NCBI RefSeq assembly: GCF_003605735.1
Contig: NZ_QXTJ01000045.1
Coordinates: 88,223 to 152,222 of the forward strand
Reading direction: 5' to 3'
DNA length: 64,000 bases
DNA from: Pseudomonas sp. LS-2
GTDB taxonomy: Bacteria; Pseudomonadota; Gammaproteobacteria; Pseudomonadales; Pseudomonadaceae
A program made the position numbers and the translations under genes. The notes under the pieces were generated by a model. That model saw nothing but the letters and a program-made list of their open reading frames with translations, was not told the DNA's origin and ran no database searches. Positions 8,040-16,615 of this stretch are shown here, one piece after another (within the stretch, counting starts at the first letter, position 1; each line of letters begins with the position of its first letter).

Positions 8040-8882
8040 TCAGGTGAACAACTGCGTACTCAAGTCACGACTGGCGTCGAGCATGATGGGCAGGAACTTC
8101 TGCTCCAGTTCATTGCGCGTGACCCGTCCAGCACTGGTGCTGACGTTGAGTGCCGCCAAAACTTGCCCGGAAGCGTCGTATACCGGAACCGCGATAGAGC
8201 GCAGGCCCTGTTCGAGTTCCTGATCGACAATGCACCAGCCTTGTTGCCGGACCTGTTGCAGGCACTCGAGCAGCTCATCCGGCGTACGTATTGTTCGACT
8301 GGTTTTGGGTTGCAGATCCACGTGATCAAGGTATTCGTGCAACGAAACATCATCCAGTGCCGCCAGCAGAATTCGACCCATTGACGTGCAGTACGCTGGC
8401 AACCGCCCCCCTACCGCAAGATCGACCGAGATGAGTCGCTGCGTCGTTGCAGAGCGCGCTATATAAAGGATGTCGTCACCCTCGAGCGTGGCCATGTTGC
8501 AGGCCTCATGCAACTGATTGCTCATGCGGTCCAGATAAGGCTGGGAAGAGACCGCCAGCGGCGTAGACGATAGATAAGCATGGCCCAGGGTGAGTACCTT
8601 CGGCAGCAGTGAATACGTTCGACCATCAGTCGTTGCATAGCCGAGCTTGATCAACGTATGCAGACACCGCCTGACGGCCGCGCGGGGGATTTCGGTTCGG
8701 TGGCTTATCTGGGCGATGGTCAGGTGGCGCTTGCGCTCCTGGAAGGCGTGTATGACCGCCAACCCTCTGGCCAGCGACGTCATGAAGTCCGGATCACCTG
8801 TCAGGGCCTGAATCCGCTTGGCGGGAGACGCTACAATGGGCGGAGCCAGCGAGGAGAAGGAATTACGCAGTTGATCGTTCAT
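8040..8882 (-). CDS. pcaR: IclR-family transcriptional activator PcaR
   Basis: Beta-ketoadipate-responsive regulator of pca genes. The 280-residue protein has an N-terminal winged helix-turn-helix (about residues 30-95, with LTIAQISHRTEIPRAAVRR as the recognition region). An IclR effector domain follows (about 100-275, including the conserved LPAYCTSMGR and GWCIVDQELEQGL blocks). It is encoded upstream of and on the same strand as the pca genes, separated from the pcaIJ scar by 89 bases carrying operator-like repeats. A second inverted repeat upstream of its own start suggests autoregulation. Length and motifs are normal, so the regulator appears functional. Confidence 0.9.
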   Translation of the reverse strand: MNDQLRNSFSSLAPPIVASPAKRIQALTGDPDFMTSLARGLAVIHAFQERKRHLTIAQISHRTEIPRAAVRRCLHTLIKLGYATTDGRTYSLLPKVLTLGHAYLSSTPLAVSSQPYLDRMSNQLHEACNMATLEGDDILYIARSATTQRLISVDLAVGGRLPAYCTSMGRILLAALDDVSLHEYLDHVDLQPKTSRTIRTPDELLECLQQVRQQGWCIVDQELEQGLRSIAVPVYDASGQVLAALNVSTSAGRVTRNELEQKFLPIMLDASRDLSTQLFT

Positions 8883-8967
8883 GTCGATACCGTTCGTCGC
8901 GGCCGCAGAGGCCTTCTGTTACGCCACTCTCGCTCCTTTTGCACAAGGCGGCAAGGGCGAAGTGGGC

Positions 8968-8993
8968 GATTATCGAACCACTGACCGATAATC
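8968..8993. promoter_or_regulatory. Inverted repeat upstream of pcaR, probable PcaR autoregulatory site
   Basis: GATTATCG at 8968-8975 and CGATAATC at 8986-8993 form a perfect 8-base inverted repeat with a 10-base spacer. Both halves contain the CGATAATC core seen at the pca operator. The site lies 85 bases upstream of pcaR and directly next to the -35-like TTGACC of a rightward promoter, so one protein could control both directions. Confidence 0.62.
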
Positions 8994-9024
8994 GCAATTG
9001 ACCGTTTGCCTGGTTGCTTATACC

Positions 9025-9118
9025 TTTCACACGCCACCATGTGGCTTCTTGGAAATACTGGTCAGGTACCCACTGAGAAGTCCCAGGCAACGGCCTTGCT
9101 TTGCGCAAGGCCGTTTTT
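9025..9118 (+). ncRNA. Candidate small RNA of about 90 nt
   Basis: A promoter-like pair, TTGACC at 8998-9003 and TATACC at 9019-9024, is followed about 90 bases later by a strong rho-independent terminator, with no credible open frame between. The intervening sequence can form a small GCCAC/GTGGC hairpin at 9034-9046 and further pairing (CTTCT with AGAAG). No gene on the plus strand upstream could own the terminator, because pcaR diverges. The promoter spacing is only 15 bases and the 5' end is a guess. I do not recognise a known sRNA family. Confidence 0.42.
9089..9118 (+). terminator. Strong rho-independent terminator
   Basis: An 11-base perfect stem, AACGGCCTTGC/GCAAGGCCGTT, with a 5-base loop is followed by five Ts on the plus strand. 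The minus strand lacks a U-tract, so it works rightward. Confidence 0.88.
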
Positions 9119-9708
9119 GTCTCTGCTGTCGTCACCATTCTCAGGTAAGCGCTTCAATACAACTGCGCCCATAGGCTTGCGAATTTTCCGTGGAATTACG
9201 TCGCCAGTTTTTTGTCTCACCCTTTTCAGATTTTGAACAACAAAGTTCCGACATAAATTTCCTTTCATAAACTTCGGAAGCGTCGTACACAAAAATAGTA
9301 TTTATCCTCGGATCTTCATTAGATGCCCTTCATGCAGTTGACTCTTACGATCTTCTTGGAGATAGTATCGGCCAATTGACGTGCTATAACGCTGAGGCGT
9401 GTGTGACGTCCACTGCCGGTCTGGCGTGGATCCAATCTATCCGCCGCATGCACTACCCGAGTGCACTGCCCAGCGATAGACAGGCCAGAAGCCTGGTCAA
9501 TCAGCCAGCACGCTGGCAATCCAGAAATTAAATGTAGCTACGACAGCTTTGTCGTTCTGGTGCCCGTAGCCGCATGTGTCGCAGGTGTTTATTACTTCTG
9601 GGCCGCTGACCGCGAACGTTTATTTCTCCGCCGATCAGTCAGTCGCTTCCTACACTTGCAGGCACTGTGTTATCGCCAGAACCCAACTTGACTCATTCAG
9701 GTAATAAC
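9119..9708. other. Gene-poor, relatively AT-rich stretch
   Basis: About 590 bases with no convincing gene. The short frames here have no ribosome site, biased codon use or recognisable motif. The 9120-9340 part is more AT-rich than its surroundings. It presumably carries the promoter of the small gene that follows; I could not place a clear -35/-10 pair. Confidence 0.5.
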
Positions 9709-9906
9709 GTGACCAAAGATGAACTGCGCGCAGAATTAGAGCGCAAGGAACAACGTTACAAGGAAGTATACGGTGGCGAAGTGACCACCTACGCCGCTCA
9801 ACCCGAGCCTGAGCGTAAGCCTTGGCGCAAACGGGCGAGCTTGCTGGACCAGGCGTTCAAGCAAGAACTTCAAAAGATGGAAAGTGAGCTCAAAGAAGAG
9901 CCTTGA
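9709..9906 (+). CDS. Small conserved hypothetical protein (65 aa)
   Basis: A highly charged, Glu/Lys/Arg-rich, probably helical soluble protein starting MTKDELRAELERKEQRYKE and ending KMESELKEEP. I chose a GTG start at 9709 because a CAGG ribosome site lies 8 bases upstream and the upstream in-frame ATG would add a poor-quality, serine/proline-rich leader. Similar small proteins occur next to pit in other pseudomonads as far as I recall. Function unknown; there is no signal peptide or membrane segment. Confidence 0.65.
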   Translation: MTKDELRAELERKEQRYKEVYGGEVTTYAAQPEPERKPWRKRASLLDQAFKQELQKMESELKEEP

Positions 9907-10141
9907 GCAGACTTGACTGCAATCGCCCCGCAGTCAGCCGCGATCACTCGCTCGACCCCTCTCGCCCGGTTTCGACTAAGGTGAGGCTTTAAGCATCGGC
10001 GTTTCGCTCCGTTGCAAGAAGTCAACAGGGCGGCTGGACAGAATTTTCGTTACAGGTAGCTACCAATTGGCGGCGTGCCTATCGATTAGTTTTTTTTCTG
10101 TCATAATCCCGCCCCCTTAATACCGGGTCAGAAAACCTTCC

Positions 10142-11614
10142 ATGATCGATTTATTCAGCGGACTGGATGCTTGGGTGATTGTGAGCCTGCTGCTCGCCCT
10201 GGCTTTTGTCCTCACCTTCGAGTTCATCAACGGCTTTCATGACACCGCCAATGCGGTGGCGACAGTCATTTACACCAAGGCCATGCCACCGCGTCTGGCC
10301 GTGTTCTTCTCGGGTGTGTTCAACTTCCTCGGGGTGCTGCTGGGCGGTGTCGGCGTGGCTTATGCCATCGTCCATCTGCTGCCGGTAGAGCTGCTGATCA
10401 ACGTCAACACCGGACATGGTCTGGCCATGGTCTTCTCGCTGCTGGCGGCGGCGATCACGTGGAACCTGGGGACCTGGTACTTCGGCATTCCGGCCTCAAG
10501 CTCCCATACCCTGATCGGTTCGATCCTGGGCGTGGGGCTGGCCAATGCACTGATCAACCATATTCCGCTGGCGGACGGCGTCAATTGGCAGAAGGCAATC
10601 GATATCGGCGCCTCGCTGGTGTTCTCGCCGTTGATGGGTTTCATCGTCGCTGCTCTGGTGCTGCTCGGCCTCAAGGCCTGGCGCCCGATGTCGAAAATGC
10701 ACAAGACACCCGAACAACGCCGCAAGGTCGATGACAAGAAACACCCACCGTTCTGGAATCGTCTGGTGCTGGTCATTTCGGCCATGGCAGTAAGCTTCGT
10801 GCACGGCTCCAACGACGGCCAGAAAGGCATTGGCCTGATCATGCTGGTGCTGATCGGTATCGTTCCAGCGCAGTTCGTTCTGGACCTGAGTACAACCACT
10901 TACCAGATCGAGCGTACGCGTGACGCAACCCTGCACCTGAGCCAGTTCTATCAGCGCAACAACGCAACACTGGGCGAGTACCTGGCGCTGGGCAAATCCA
11001 CCACCTCCGACCTTCCCGAGCGTTTCAGCTGCAATCCGGAACAGACCGAACCGACCATCGACGCGCTGCTGAATAACCTCAAAGGCGTCACCGACTATCA
11101 CAGCCTGGCGCCTGAGCGTCGCATTGAAGTTCGCCGCTATCTGTTGTGCCTGGACGACACCGCTCGCAAGGTTGGCAAGCTGCCGACGCTGGATGCGCGA
11201 GAGAAGTCCGACCTGGAAAAACTGCGCAAGGACCTGACCGTCACGACCGAATACGCACCATTCTGGGTGATCCTCGCAGTCGCTCTGGCGCTGGGTCTGG
11301 GCACCATGGTCGGCTGGAAGCGCGTAGTGCTGACTATCGGCGAAAAAATCGGCAAGCAGGGCATGACCTACGCACAGGGCATGTCGGCGCAGATCACAAC
11401 CGCCAGTGCCATTGCTCTGGCCAACGTCTTCAGCCTCCCGGTGTCGACCACTCATATCCTGTCGTCCGGCGTGGCAGGGACCATGGTGGCGAACAAAAGC
11501 GGCCTGCAGGGCGGCACCGTACGCAACATCCTGCTGGCGTGGGTTCTGACTCTGCCAGCGACCGTGGCATTGTCGGCGGGCCTGTTCTGGCTGGCTTCCA
11601 TCGTGCTGGCCTGA
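10142..11614 (+). CDS. pit: PiT-family inorganic phosphate transporter
   Basis: Low-affinity, proton-coupled uptake of metal-phosphate at the inner membrane. The 490-residue protein shows both duplicated PiT signatures: GFHDTANAVATVIYTKAMPP near residues 31-50 and VHGSNDGQKGIGL near 220-232. There are about ten hydrophobic helices, and a long hydrophilic insert of about 110 residues in the middle is typical of the E. coli PitA class. A -10-like CATAAT lies at 10102-10107, 35 bases before the ATG. It is monocistronic, followed by a REP element. Confidence 0.93.
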   Translation: MIDLFSGLDAWVIVSLLLALAFVLTFEFINGFHDTANAVATVIYTKAMPPRLAVFFSGVFNFLGVLLGGVGVAYAIVHLLPVELLINVNTGHGLAMVFSLLAAAITWNLGTWYFGIPASSSHTLIGSILGVGLANALINHIPLADGVNWQKAIDIGASLVFSPLMGFIVAALVLLGLKAWRPMSKMHKTPEQRRKVDDKKHPPFWNRLVLVISAMAVSFVHGSNDGQKGIGLIMLVLIGIVPAQFVLDLSTTTYQIERTRDATLHLSQFYQRNNATLGEYLALGKSTTSDLPERFSCNPEQTEPTIDALLNNLKGVTDYHSLAPERRIEVRRYLLCLDDTARKVGKLPTLDAREKSDLEKLRKDLTVTTEYAPFWVILAVALALGLGTMVGWKRVVLTIGEKIGKQGMTYAQGMSAQITTASAIALANVFSLPVSTTHILSSGVAGTMVANKSGLQGGTVRNILLAWVLTLPATVALSAGLFWLASIVLA

Positions 11615-11642
11615 TCCACAATGTATCCGTATTGATTGACCC

Positions 11643-11710
11643 GTAGCAGTCCGGCTTGCCGGCGATGGCGACCTCGCAACGGCGCCTGCGCCGACAAGTC
11701 GGAGTGCTAC
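11643..11710. repeat. REP pair (BIME-like) downstream of pit
   Basis: GTAGCAGTCCGGCTTGCCGG at the left end faces the imperfect inverted copy CCGACAAGTCGGAGTGCTAC at the right end, with a GGCGCC-centred middle. The left core recurs on the other strand at 45649-45678, confirming a dispersed family. It lies between the convergent pit and the DUF853 gene. Confidence 0.85.
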
Positions 11711-11735
11711 GGGACATCATCACATCTACAAGCCC

Positions 11736-13226
11736 CTAACGCCGCTTCTTGCTGGCGCCCAGCAACGACCCCATCAAGCCTCTCACCAACTCCCGCCCTA
11801 TCTGATTGGCCGCCTGACGCATCGCGCTTTTGACTGCCTGCCCTGCCAACCCACCGAGAAATCCGCCCGCCATGTCGGCAAAACCGCCTTCGGACTTTTC
11901 TTCAACCGCTGGCGATTGTCCTGCCTGCGGCGCTGTGCCCTTGCGCGCCAGAAGCATTTCATAGGCGGACTCGCGATCAACCGGCTTGTCGTAGCGTCCG
12001 ACCAGTGACGACTGCGCGATCAACGCGGCGCGCTCTGCCTCGCTCAACGGACCGATTCTTGATTGAGGCGGCGCGACCAGCACACGCTTGACTATCTCCG
12101 GCGTGCCCTTCTCCTGCAGCGTTCCCACCAGAGCTTCGCCAATCCCGAGCTCCGTCAGAACCGTCAACGCATCGAACTCGGGGTTGGGCCGAAAACCTTC
12201 AGCCACCGCGCGTAACGATTTCTGCTCCTTGCTGGTGAAAGCGCGCAGGCCATGCTGAATACGCAGGCCCAGTTGCGCCAGGATGTTGTCCGGAAGATCA
12301 CCTGGCGATTGAGTGACAAAGTACACCCCGACGCCTTTTGAACGGATCAGTCGCACCACCTGTTCCAGACGGTCCTGCAACGCCTTCGGCGTGTCGGCGA
12401 ACAGCAGGTGCGCCTCATCGAAGAACAGCGCCAGTAAGGGTTTGTCCGCATCACCGCGCTCGGGAAGCTGCTCGAACAATTCGGCGAGCAGCCACAGCAG
12501 AAATGTCGCATAGACCTTGGGCGCCTCGTGCACCAGTCGGCTGGCGTCCAGCAGATGAATACGCCCTCGCCCATCACTGGCCGGTTGCAGAATGTCCTCG
12601 AGTTGCAGCGCCGGTTCGCCAAAAAGCGCTTCGGCCCCCTGCTGCTCCAGGATGGCGAGTCGACGCAACAACGCCTGACTGGAACCAGTGGTCATCAGCG
12701 CACTGTCATCACCCAGCACCTGTGGATTGTCACGCAGATAGTTGAGCAGGGCCTTGAGGTCCTTGATATCCAGCAACAGCAAGCCTTCCCGGTCGGCGAC
12801 CTTGAACGCCGCATAGAGCGCAGACTGTTGACTGTCGGTCAGTTCCAGCAAACTGCCCAGCAGTAACGGCCCCATTTCAGACAACGTGGTACGCAGAGGA
12901 TGCCCGGACTGTCCCTGCACATCCCACAAGGTCACCGGATACCCCTGCGGCTGATGGGCAAGCCAAGGCATCCCGGCAATGCGCTCGGCAATTTTGCCTT
13001 GGGGATTTCCAGCCGCGCCCAGACCGCAAAGATCGCCCTTGATGTCGGCGGCGAACACGGCGACGCCGGCATCGCTGAACACTTCCGCCAGACGCTGCAG
13101 CGTCACCGTCTTTCCGGTGCCGGTAGCGCCCGCGATCAGCCCATGACGATTGGCCAGACGCAGCGCCTGACCGATCGGCTGACCATCGGGGCCGGCACCA
13201 ATGAGAATTTGTTGAGAGTCCGGCAT
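11736..13226 (-). CDS. HerA-like P-loop ATPase (DUF853/helicase HerA-like)
   Basis: A 496-residue FtsK/HerA-superfamily ATPase of the DUF853 group, whose substrate in the cell is not established. It has Walker A GATGTGKT near residue 33-40 and a Walker B strand LLALFFDEAHLLF in the middle. A conserved QSPGDLPD sensor-like motif follows. The C-terminal tail is glycine-rich (GGFADMAGGFLGGLAGQ) and ends in basic KKRR. I chose the ATG at 13226 because GGGTGA sits 4 bases upstream; the frame extends only to a TTG four codons earlier. It is transcribed alone, divergently from the glycosyltransferase operon. Confidence 0.87.
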   Translation of the reverse strand: MPDSQQILIGAGPDGQPIGQALRLANRHGLIAGATGTGKTVTLQRLAEVFSDAGVAVFAADIKGDLCGLGAAGNPQGKIAERIAGMPWLAHQPQGYPVTLWDVQGQSGHPLRTTLSEMGPLLLGSLLELTDSQQSALYAAFKVADREGLLLLDIKDLKALLNYLRDNPQVLGDDSALMTTGSSQALLRRLAILEQQGAEALFGEPALQLEDILQPASDGRGRIHLLDASRLVHEAPKVYATFLLWLLAELFEQLPERGDADKPLLALFFDEAHLLFADTPKALQDRLEQVVRLIRSKGVGVYFVTQSPGDLPDNILAQLGLRIQHGLRAFTSKEQKSLRAVAEGFRPNPEFDALTVLTELGIGEALVGTLQEKGTPEIVKRVLVAPPQSRIGPLSEAERAALIAQSSLVGRYDKPVDRESAYEMLLARKGTAPQAGQSPAVEEKSEGGFADMAGGFLGGLAGQAVKSAMRQAANQIGRELVRGLMGSLLGASKKRR

Positions 13227-13446
13227 GTTGTCACCCAAAAATTGCGATTTTTTTTCAACTCAATGGCCGAGCCAGTCGAGCCCTCAGTGCAGGCGGTTGA
13301 CATCGCCAGCCCCAGTCAGCCCCTTCACTCTAGTTCAAGCCAAGGGAGTGCCACTGCAATGCGTAGGCTGCCGACACATGACCGACCGAACATCTATTCT
13401 TGAGAGAGGTCAACCATGGAAGAAACACCGTAGAACGGAGGCAACC

Positions 13447-14559
13447 GTGCATATCGCTGACATGACCATGTTCTACGCCCCCGCCAGTGGCGGCGTACGT
13501 ACTTATCTGGATGCCAAGCACTGCCGTCTGGCTCATTTTCCCGGCGTTCAGCACAGCCTTTTGATACCCGGCCCCGACGTCAGCCATCTGGATGGCGTTT
13601 ACAGGGTTCCCTCCCCTCCCCTCCCGTTTGGCAACGGCTATCGTTTTCCCTTGCGGGTAGCGCCTTGGCGAAAAGCCCTGCGCGATCTTCAGCCGGATCT
13701 GATAGAGGCCGGCGATCCTTACTTGACCGCCTGGGCCGCGCTGGATGCACGTCGCCAGCTGGACGTGCCAGTGATCGGGTTCTACCACTCCGACCTGCCG
13801 CTGCTGGTCAGCAACAGAATTGGCACGTGGTTAGGCACCAACGTTGAAAACTATGTCACCAAGCTCTATGGCAACTTTGACCGGGTGCTCGCGCCAAGCA
13901 CGGCGATGGCCGAAAAGCTCAGGCATCTGGGCGTCAAGAATGTGTACGTTCAGCCCTTGGGCGTAGATCTCCAGACATTCGACCCGAGTCGCCGTGATGC
14001 CGGTCTGAAGGCCGAACTGGGTCTGAGCGAAGATACGCACCTGCTGATCTTTGCTGGCCGAGGTTCACGGGAAAAGAATCTGGGCGTATTGCTGGACTGC
14101 CTCAAACTGCTAGGGCAGCAATATCACTTACTACTGGTCGGCTCTCATATGCCCACCGCCGTACCGGAGAACGTTTCGGTCATCAATCACTTTTGCCCTG
14201 CGGTGGAAGTGGCGCGGCTGCTGGCCAGTGCCGATGCGCTTGTGCATGCCGGGGATCAGGAAACCTTCGGGTTGGTGGTGCTTGAGGCGATGGCCAGTGG
14301 TACGCCGGTGGTAGCGGTCGATGCCGGCGCCTTTCGAGAAATCATTCCCCAGACATGCGGCCTGTTGTGCCAGGCCAATCACCCTAAAGCGATGGCAGCG
14401 GCCGTACGGCAACTGTTCAGGTCCGGTGCTCGGGAAAAAGGCGCGGCTGCCCGCCTCCATGTCGAGCAGCATTACGCCTGGGATGCCGTGGTCGCAGGGC
14501 TGCTAGGTCACTATCAAGCGGTGCTGGGCACGACGACCGCAGCGCATGCACATGGCTGA
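13447..14559 (+). CDS. GT4-family glycosyltransferase
   Basis: A 370-residue GT-B glycosyltransferase. The N-terminal Rossmann domain starts HIADMTMFYAPASGGVRTYL; the C-terminal donor domain has the retaining E-x7-E motif in HAGDQETFGLVVLEAMASG. Such enzymes transfer hexoses from nucleotide sugars; the N-terminus resembles the MgtA/AgtA group that glycosylates lipid acceptors, which is only suggestive. I chose a GTG start at 13447 because a perfect GGAGG lies 5 bases upstream, although the frame is open further left. It overlaps the next gene and starts a three-gene operon with a deacetylase-fold protein and a flippase-like membrane protein. Confidence 0.87.
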   Translation: MHIADMTMFYAPASGGVRTYLDAKHCRLAHFPGVQHSLLIPGPDVSHLDGVYRVPSPPLPFGNGYRFPLRVAPWRKALRDLQPDLIEAGDPYLTAWAALDARRQLDVPVIGFYHSDLPLLVSNRIGTWLGTNVENYVTKLYGNFDRVLAPSTAMAEKLRHLGVKNVYVQPLGVDLQTFDPSRRDAGLKAELGLSEDTHLLIFAGRGSREKNLGVLLDCLKLLGQQYHLLLVGSHMPTAVPENVSVINHFCPAVEVARLLASADALVHAGDQETFGLVVLEAMASGTPVVAVDAGAFREIIPQTCGLLCQANHPKAMAAAVRQLFRSGAREKGAAARLHVEQHYAWDAVVAGLLGHYQAVLGTTTAAHAHG

Positions 14560-15325
14560 CAACATGAACGAACGCAGCGTTTTACTGGTCTTGCACGACG
14601 TGGCGCCGACGACATGGGCAGACTATCGACCGTTCGTACTTGCGGTGGACGCGCTGGGGAATATTCCGATCACCTGGCTGGTCGTCCCGGACTTTCACAA
14701 GGTTGATCGGGTCGACCAGACTCCCGCTTTCCAACGCCTGATGCATTCGCGCCTCACCAAGGGCGACGAGTTGGCGCTGCACGGTTACTACCATTGCGAT
14801 GACAGCCCTGCTCCGCGCACGCCGAAGGACTTCTTCATGCGCCGCATTTACACGTGGGAGGGCGAGTTTTATACCCTGAATCGCCAGCAGGCATTGCAAC
14901 GACTCGAAGCAGGCATGGACGTTTTCCAGCATCACGAATGGCCGCTGCACGGATTCGTCGCACCGGCCTGGCTCATGAGTTCGGGCACTCGCGAAGCGCT
15001 GCGTGAATTACCTCTGGACTGCACAAGCGATGCACAACATCTGTATCGTCTGCCAGACTTTTCCCCGATCAATGCTCCGGGTATTGTCTGGAGCGCCCGC
15101 AGCGCCTGGCGTCGTGGGCTATCAAAAATCATCAGCAATCACCGTGAGGCTCATTTGCAAAACGCCCCCACCATTCGCCTGGGCCTGCACCCGGTGGACA
15201 TGCGGCACGAGTTTTCTCGCCGGTACTGGCTCGAAACGCTCATACGCCTGCTGGAAGAAGGACGCATGCCGATGACCAAATACGCCTGGCTGCAACGTCA
15301 AAGTGCGTTCAGGTCCGCCGCGTGA
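14546..15325 (+). CDS. DUF2334 polysaccharide deacetylase-fold protein
   Basis: A 259-residue cytosolic protein of the NodB-like carbohydrate esterase fold. LVLHDVAPTTW carries the first-motif Asp, and DELALHGYYH supplies the metal-binding His cluster. FVAPAWLMS and a late LGLHPVD complete the expected motif series. It would act on an N-acetylated or otherwise acylated sugar made by the preceding glycosyltransferase (inference). The start is uncertain: ATG codons at 14546, 14552 and 14564 are all in frame, and the first two overlap the end of the glycosyltransferase. The 3' end overlaps the next gene by four bases. Confidence 0.82.
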   Translation: MHMADNMNERSVLLVLHDVAPTTWADYRPFVLAVDALGNIPITWLVVPDFHKVDRVDQTPAFQRLMHSRLTKGDELALHGYYHCDDSPAPRTPKDFFMRRIYTWEGEFYTLNRQQALQRLEAGMDVFQHHEWPLHGFVAPAWLMSSGTREALRELPLDCTSDAQHLYRLPDFSPINAPGIVWSARSAWRRGLSKIISNHREAHLQNAPTIRLGLHPVDMRHEFSRRYWLETLIRLLEEGRMPMTKYAWLQRQSAFRSAA

Positions 15326-16317
15326 AGCGACTCGTCTGGCTCGCAGTGGGTCTGTCACTCGCCTTGCTGATCCCCTTTTTCATGGGGGGCGCGGAGATGT
15401 TTCATCGCCTGCGCGATTTTCCTCTCACCTTGTTGCTGGGCATGTTCGGCATGGTTTTGGTGGGGTGGTGCATGAATACCATGCGCTTGCGTCTGCTATT
15501 GGGCGAAAGCGCCAGCGGATTGGGGATGCGCAAGAGTCTGGGCGTGGTCATGGCTACCGAATTTGCCTACTGCGCAACACCCGGTGGCAGCGGCGCACCG
15601 CTGACACTGGTGGCCCTGTTGTCACGCAGCGGTATCGGCCCAGCCAGGAGCACAGCGGCATTTGCCACCGACCAGCTCAATGACCTCGTGTTTTTTCTAC
15701 TCGCCCTGATCGGCATTCTGATTTATGCCGTGTTTCATAAACTCAGCGAGAACCTTGAATGGATGCTCGTCGCCAGTGCCCTGCTGATCGGAGCAGGCCT
15801 GTGTGCCTGCGCCGGTTTTGCGCGCTATCACCGACGCATCATCCTGTTCAATGGCAAGCTGCTCACCCGCATGAAACGCAAAAACACAACGCGCATTCGT
15901 TGGGCGCGCAAGCTCCTGCACTTTCGCGACGCGCTGGCCGAAACCTGGAAAATGCCCCATCGCATCCTGCTTCAGGTTTTCGCGCTGACCTGCATTCACT
16001 GGAGCCTGCGCTACAGCGTGATGTACCTGGCATTGCAGGGTCTGGGCGTGAACATCGACTGGGCGTGGACATTCCTGGTTCAGATGCTGTCGCTAAGTGC
16101 CGGGCAGTTCAGTCTGTCGCCGGGAGGTGCCGGTGCCGCAGAGCTGACCTCAGCGGCCTTGCTCGCACCCATGGTGGGAAAGTCGACAGCGGCGGCGGCG
16201 ATTCTGATCTGGCGGATCGTCACCTACTACTTCTATCTGGTGGCGGGCGGGCCAGTGTTCCTGTTGATGGTGGGTCGTCCGTTGTTGATCAAGCTACTTC
16301 GTATCAAGCCTGCCTGA
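15322..16317 (+). CDS. UPF0104/LPG-synthase-TM-like flippase family membrane protein
   Basis: A 331-residue polytopic membrane protein with about eight hydrophobic helices, of the family that includes the MprF membrane domain and AglD-like proteins. The diagnostic EFAYCATPGGSGAP and SLSPGGAGAAEL motifs are present near residues 78-91 and 263-274. Such domains are thought to move or modify lipid-linked substrates. The GTG start overlaps the deacetylase stop (GTGA), so the operon is tightly coupled. Together the three genes look like synthesis, trimming and transport of a glycolipid, but the product is not known to me. The 3' end overlaps a convergent small gene by 24 bases. Confidence 0.82.
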   Translation: MKRLVWLAVGLSLALLIPFFMGGAEMFHRLRDFPLTLLLGMFGMVLVGWCMNTMRLRLLLGESASGLGMRKSLGVVMATEFAYCATPGGSGAPLTLVALLSRSGIGPARSTAAFATDQLNDLVFFLLALIGILIYAVFHKLSENLEWMLVASALLIGAGLCACAGFARYHRRIILFNGKLLTRMKRKNTTRIRWARKLLHFRDALAETWKMPHRILLQVFALTCIHWSLRYSVMYLALQGLGVNIDWAWTFLVQMLSLSAGQFSLSPGGAGAAELTSAALLAPMVGKSTAAAAILIWRIVTYYFYLVAGGPVFLLMVGRPLLIKLLRIKPA

Positions 16318-16482
16318 ATCCTCCTCAGTCTCTTCAGGCTTGAGCTGCTCCCACAACTGGGCTGCACCTTCGAAATCGGTACCATCCTCGGGCGACAAAG
16401 CATCGGGATCGTAACGGCTCAGGCAACCTTCGCCCAAGGTTGGCGGGGCACTGGAGGTGGCTTTGTCGAGTGGGTTTGCCAT
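16294..16482 (-). CDS. Small conserved hypothetical protein (62 aa)
   Basis: An acidic, proline-containing protein (MANPLDKATSS..., ending EEDSGRLDTK) with no membrane segment. An AGAGAGG ribosome site lies about 7 bases before the ATG. The frame keeps Pseudomonas-like codon use although it overlaps the convergent flippase gene by 24 bases. Function unknown. Confidence 0.6.
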   Translation of the reverse strand: MANPLDKATSSAPPTLGEGCLSRYDPDALSPEDGTDFEGAAQLWEQLKPEETEEDSGRLDTK

Positions 16483-16519
16483 GAACGAACGACCTCTCTC
16501 TGTCAGCGACGCAGTTTTT

Positions 16520-16583
16520 TAGCAGTCCGGCTTGTCGACGTTAGCGGTCTCAAGAAAACACCGCCGAAAAACCGAACTGCTAT
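16520..16583. repeat. REP-like inverted repeat, possibly ending the purU transcript
   Basis: TAGCAGTCCGG at the left pairs with CCGAACTGCTA at the right, with an inner GCGGTCT/ACACCGC, giving a long imperfect hairpin. It belongs to the same REP family as the pit element but is more decayed. It lies 33 bases downstream of purU on the minus strand. Confidence 0.65.
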
Positions 16584-16615
16584 AGATAGTCAACTGTTAA
16601 CGTCAGCGCCCAAGC

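Noticed and set aside
9461..9691. 76-codon plus-strand frame with a hydrophobic stretch in the gap before the 65-residue gene
   Set aside because: No ribosome site, poor codon use and no recognisable motif; cannot be supported as a gene.
13225..13446. N-terminal 74-codon extension of the glycosyltransferase frame
   Set aside because: The extension is Ser/Pro/Arg-rich without similarity to the family; the GTG at 13447 has a perfect GGAGG and starts the conserved domain.
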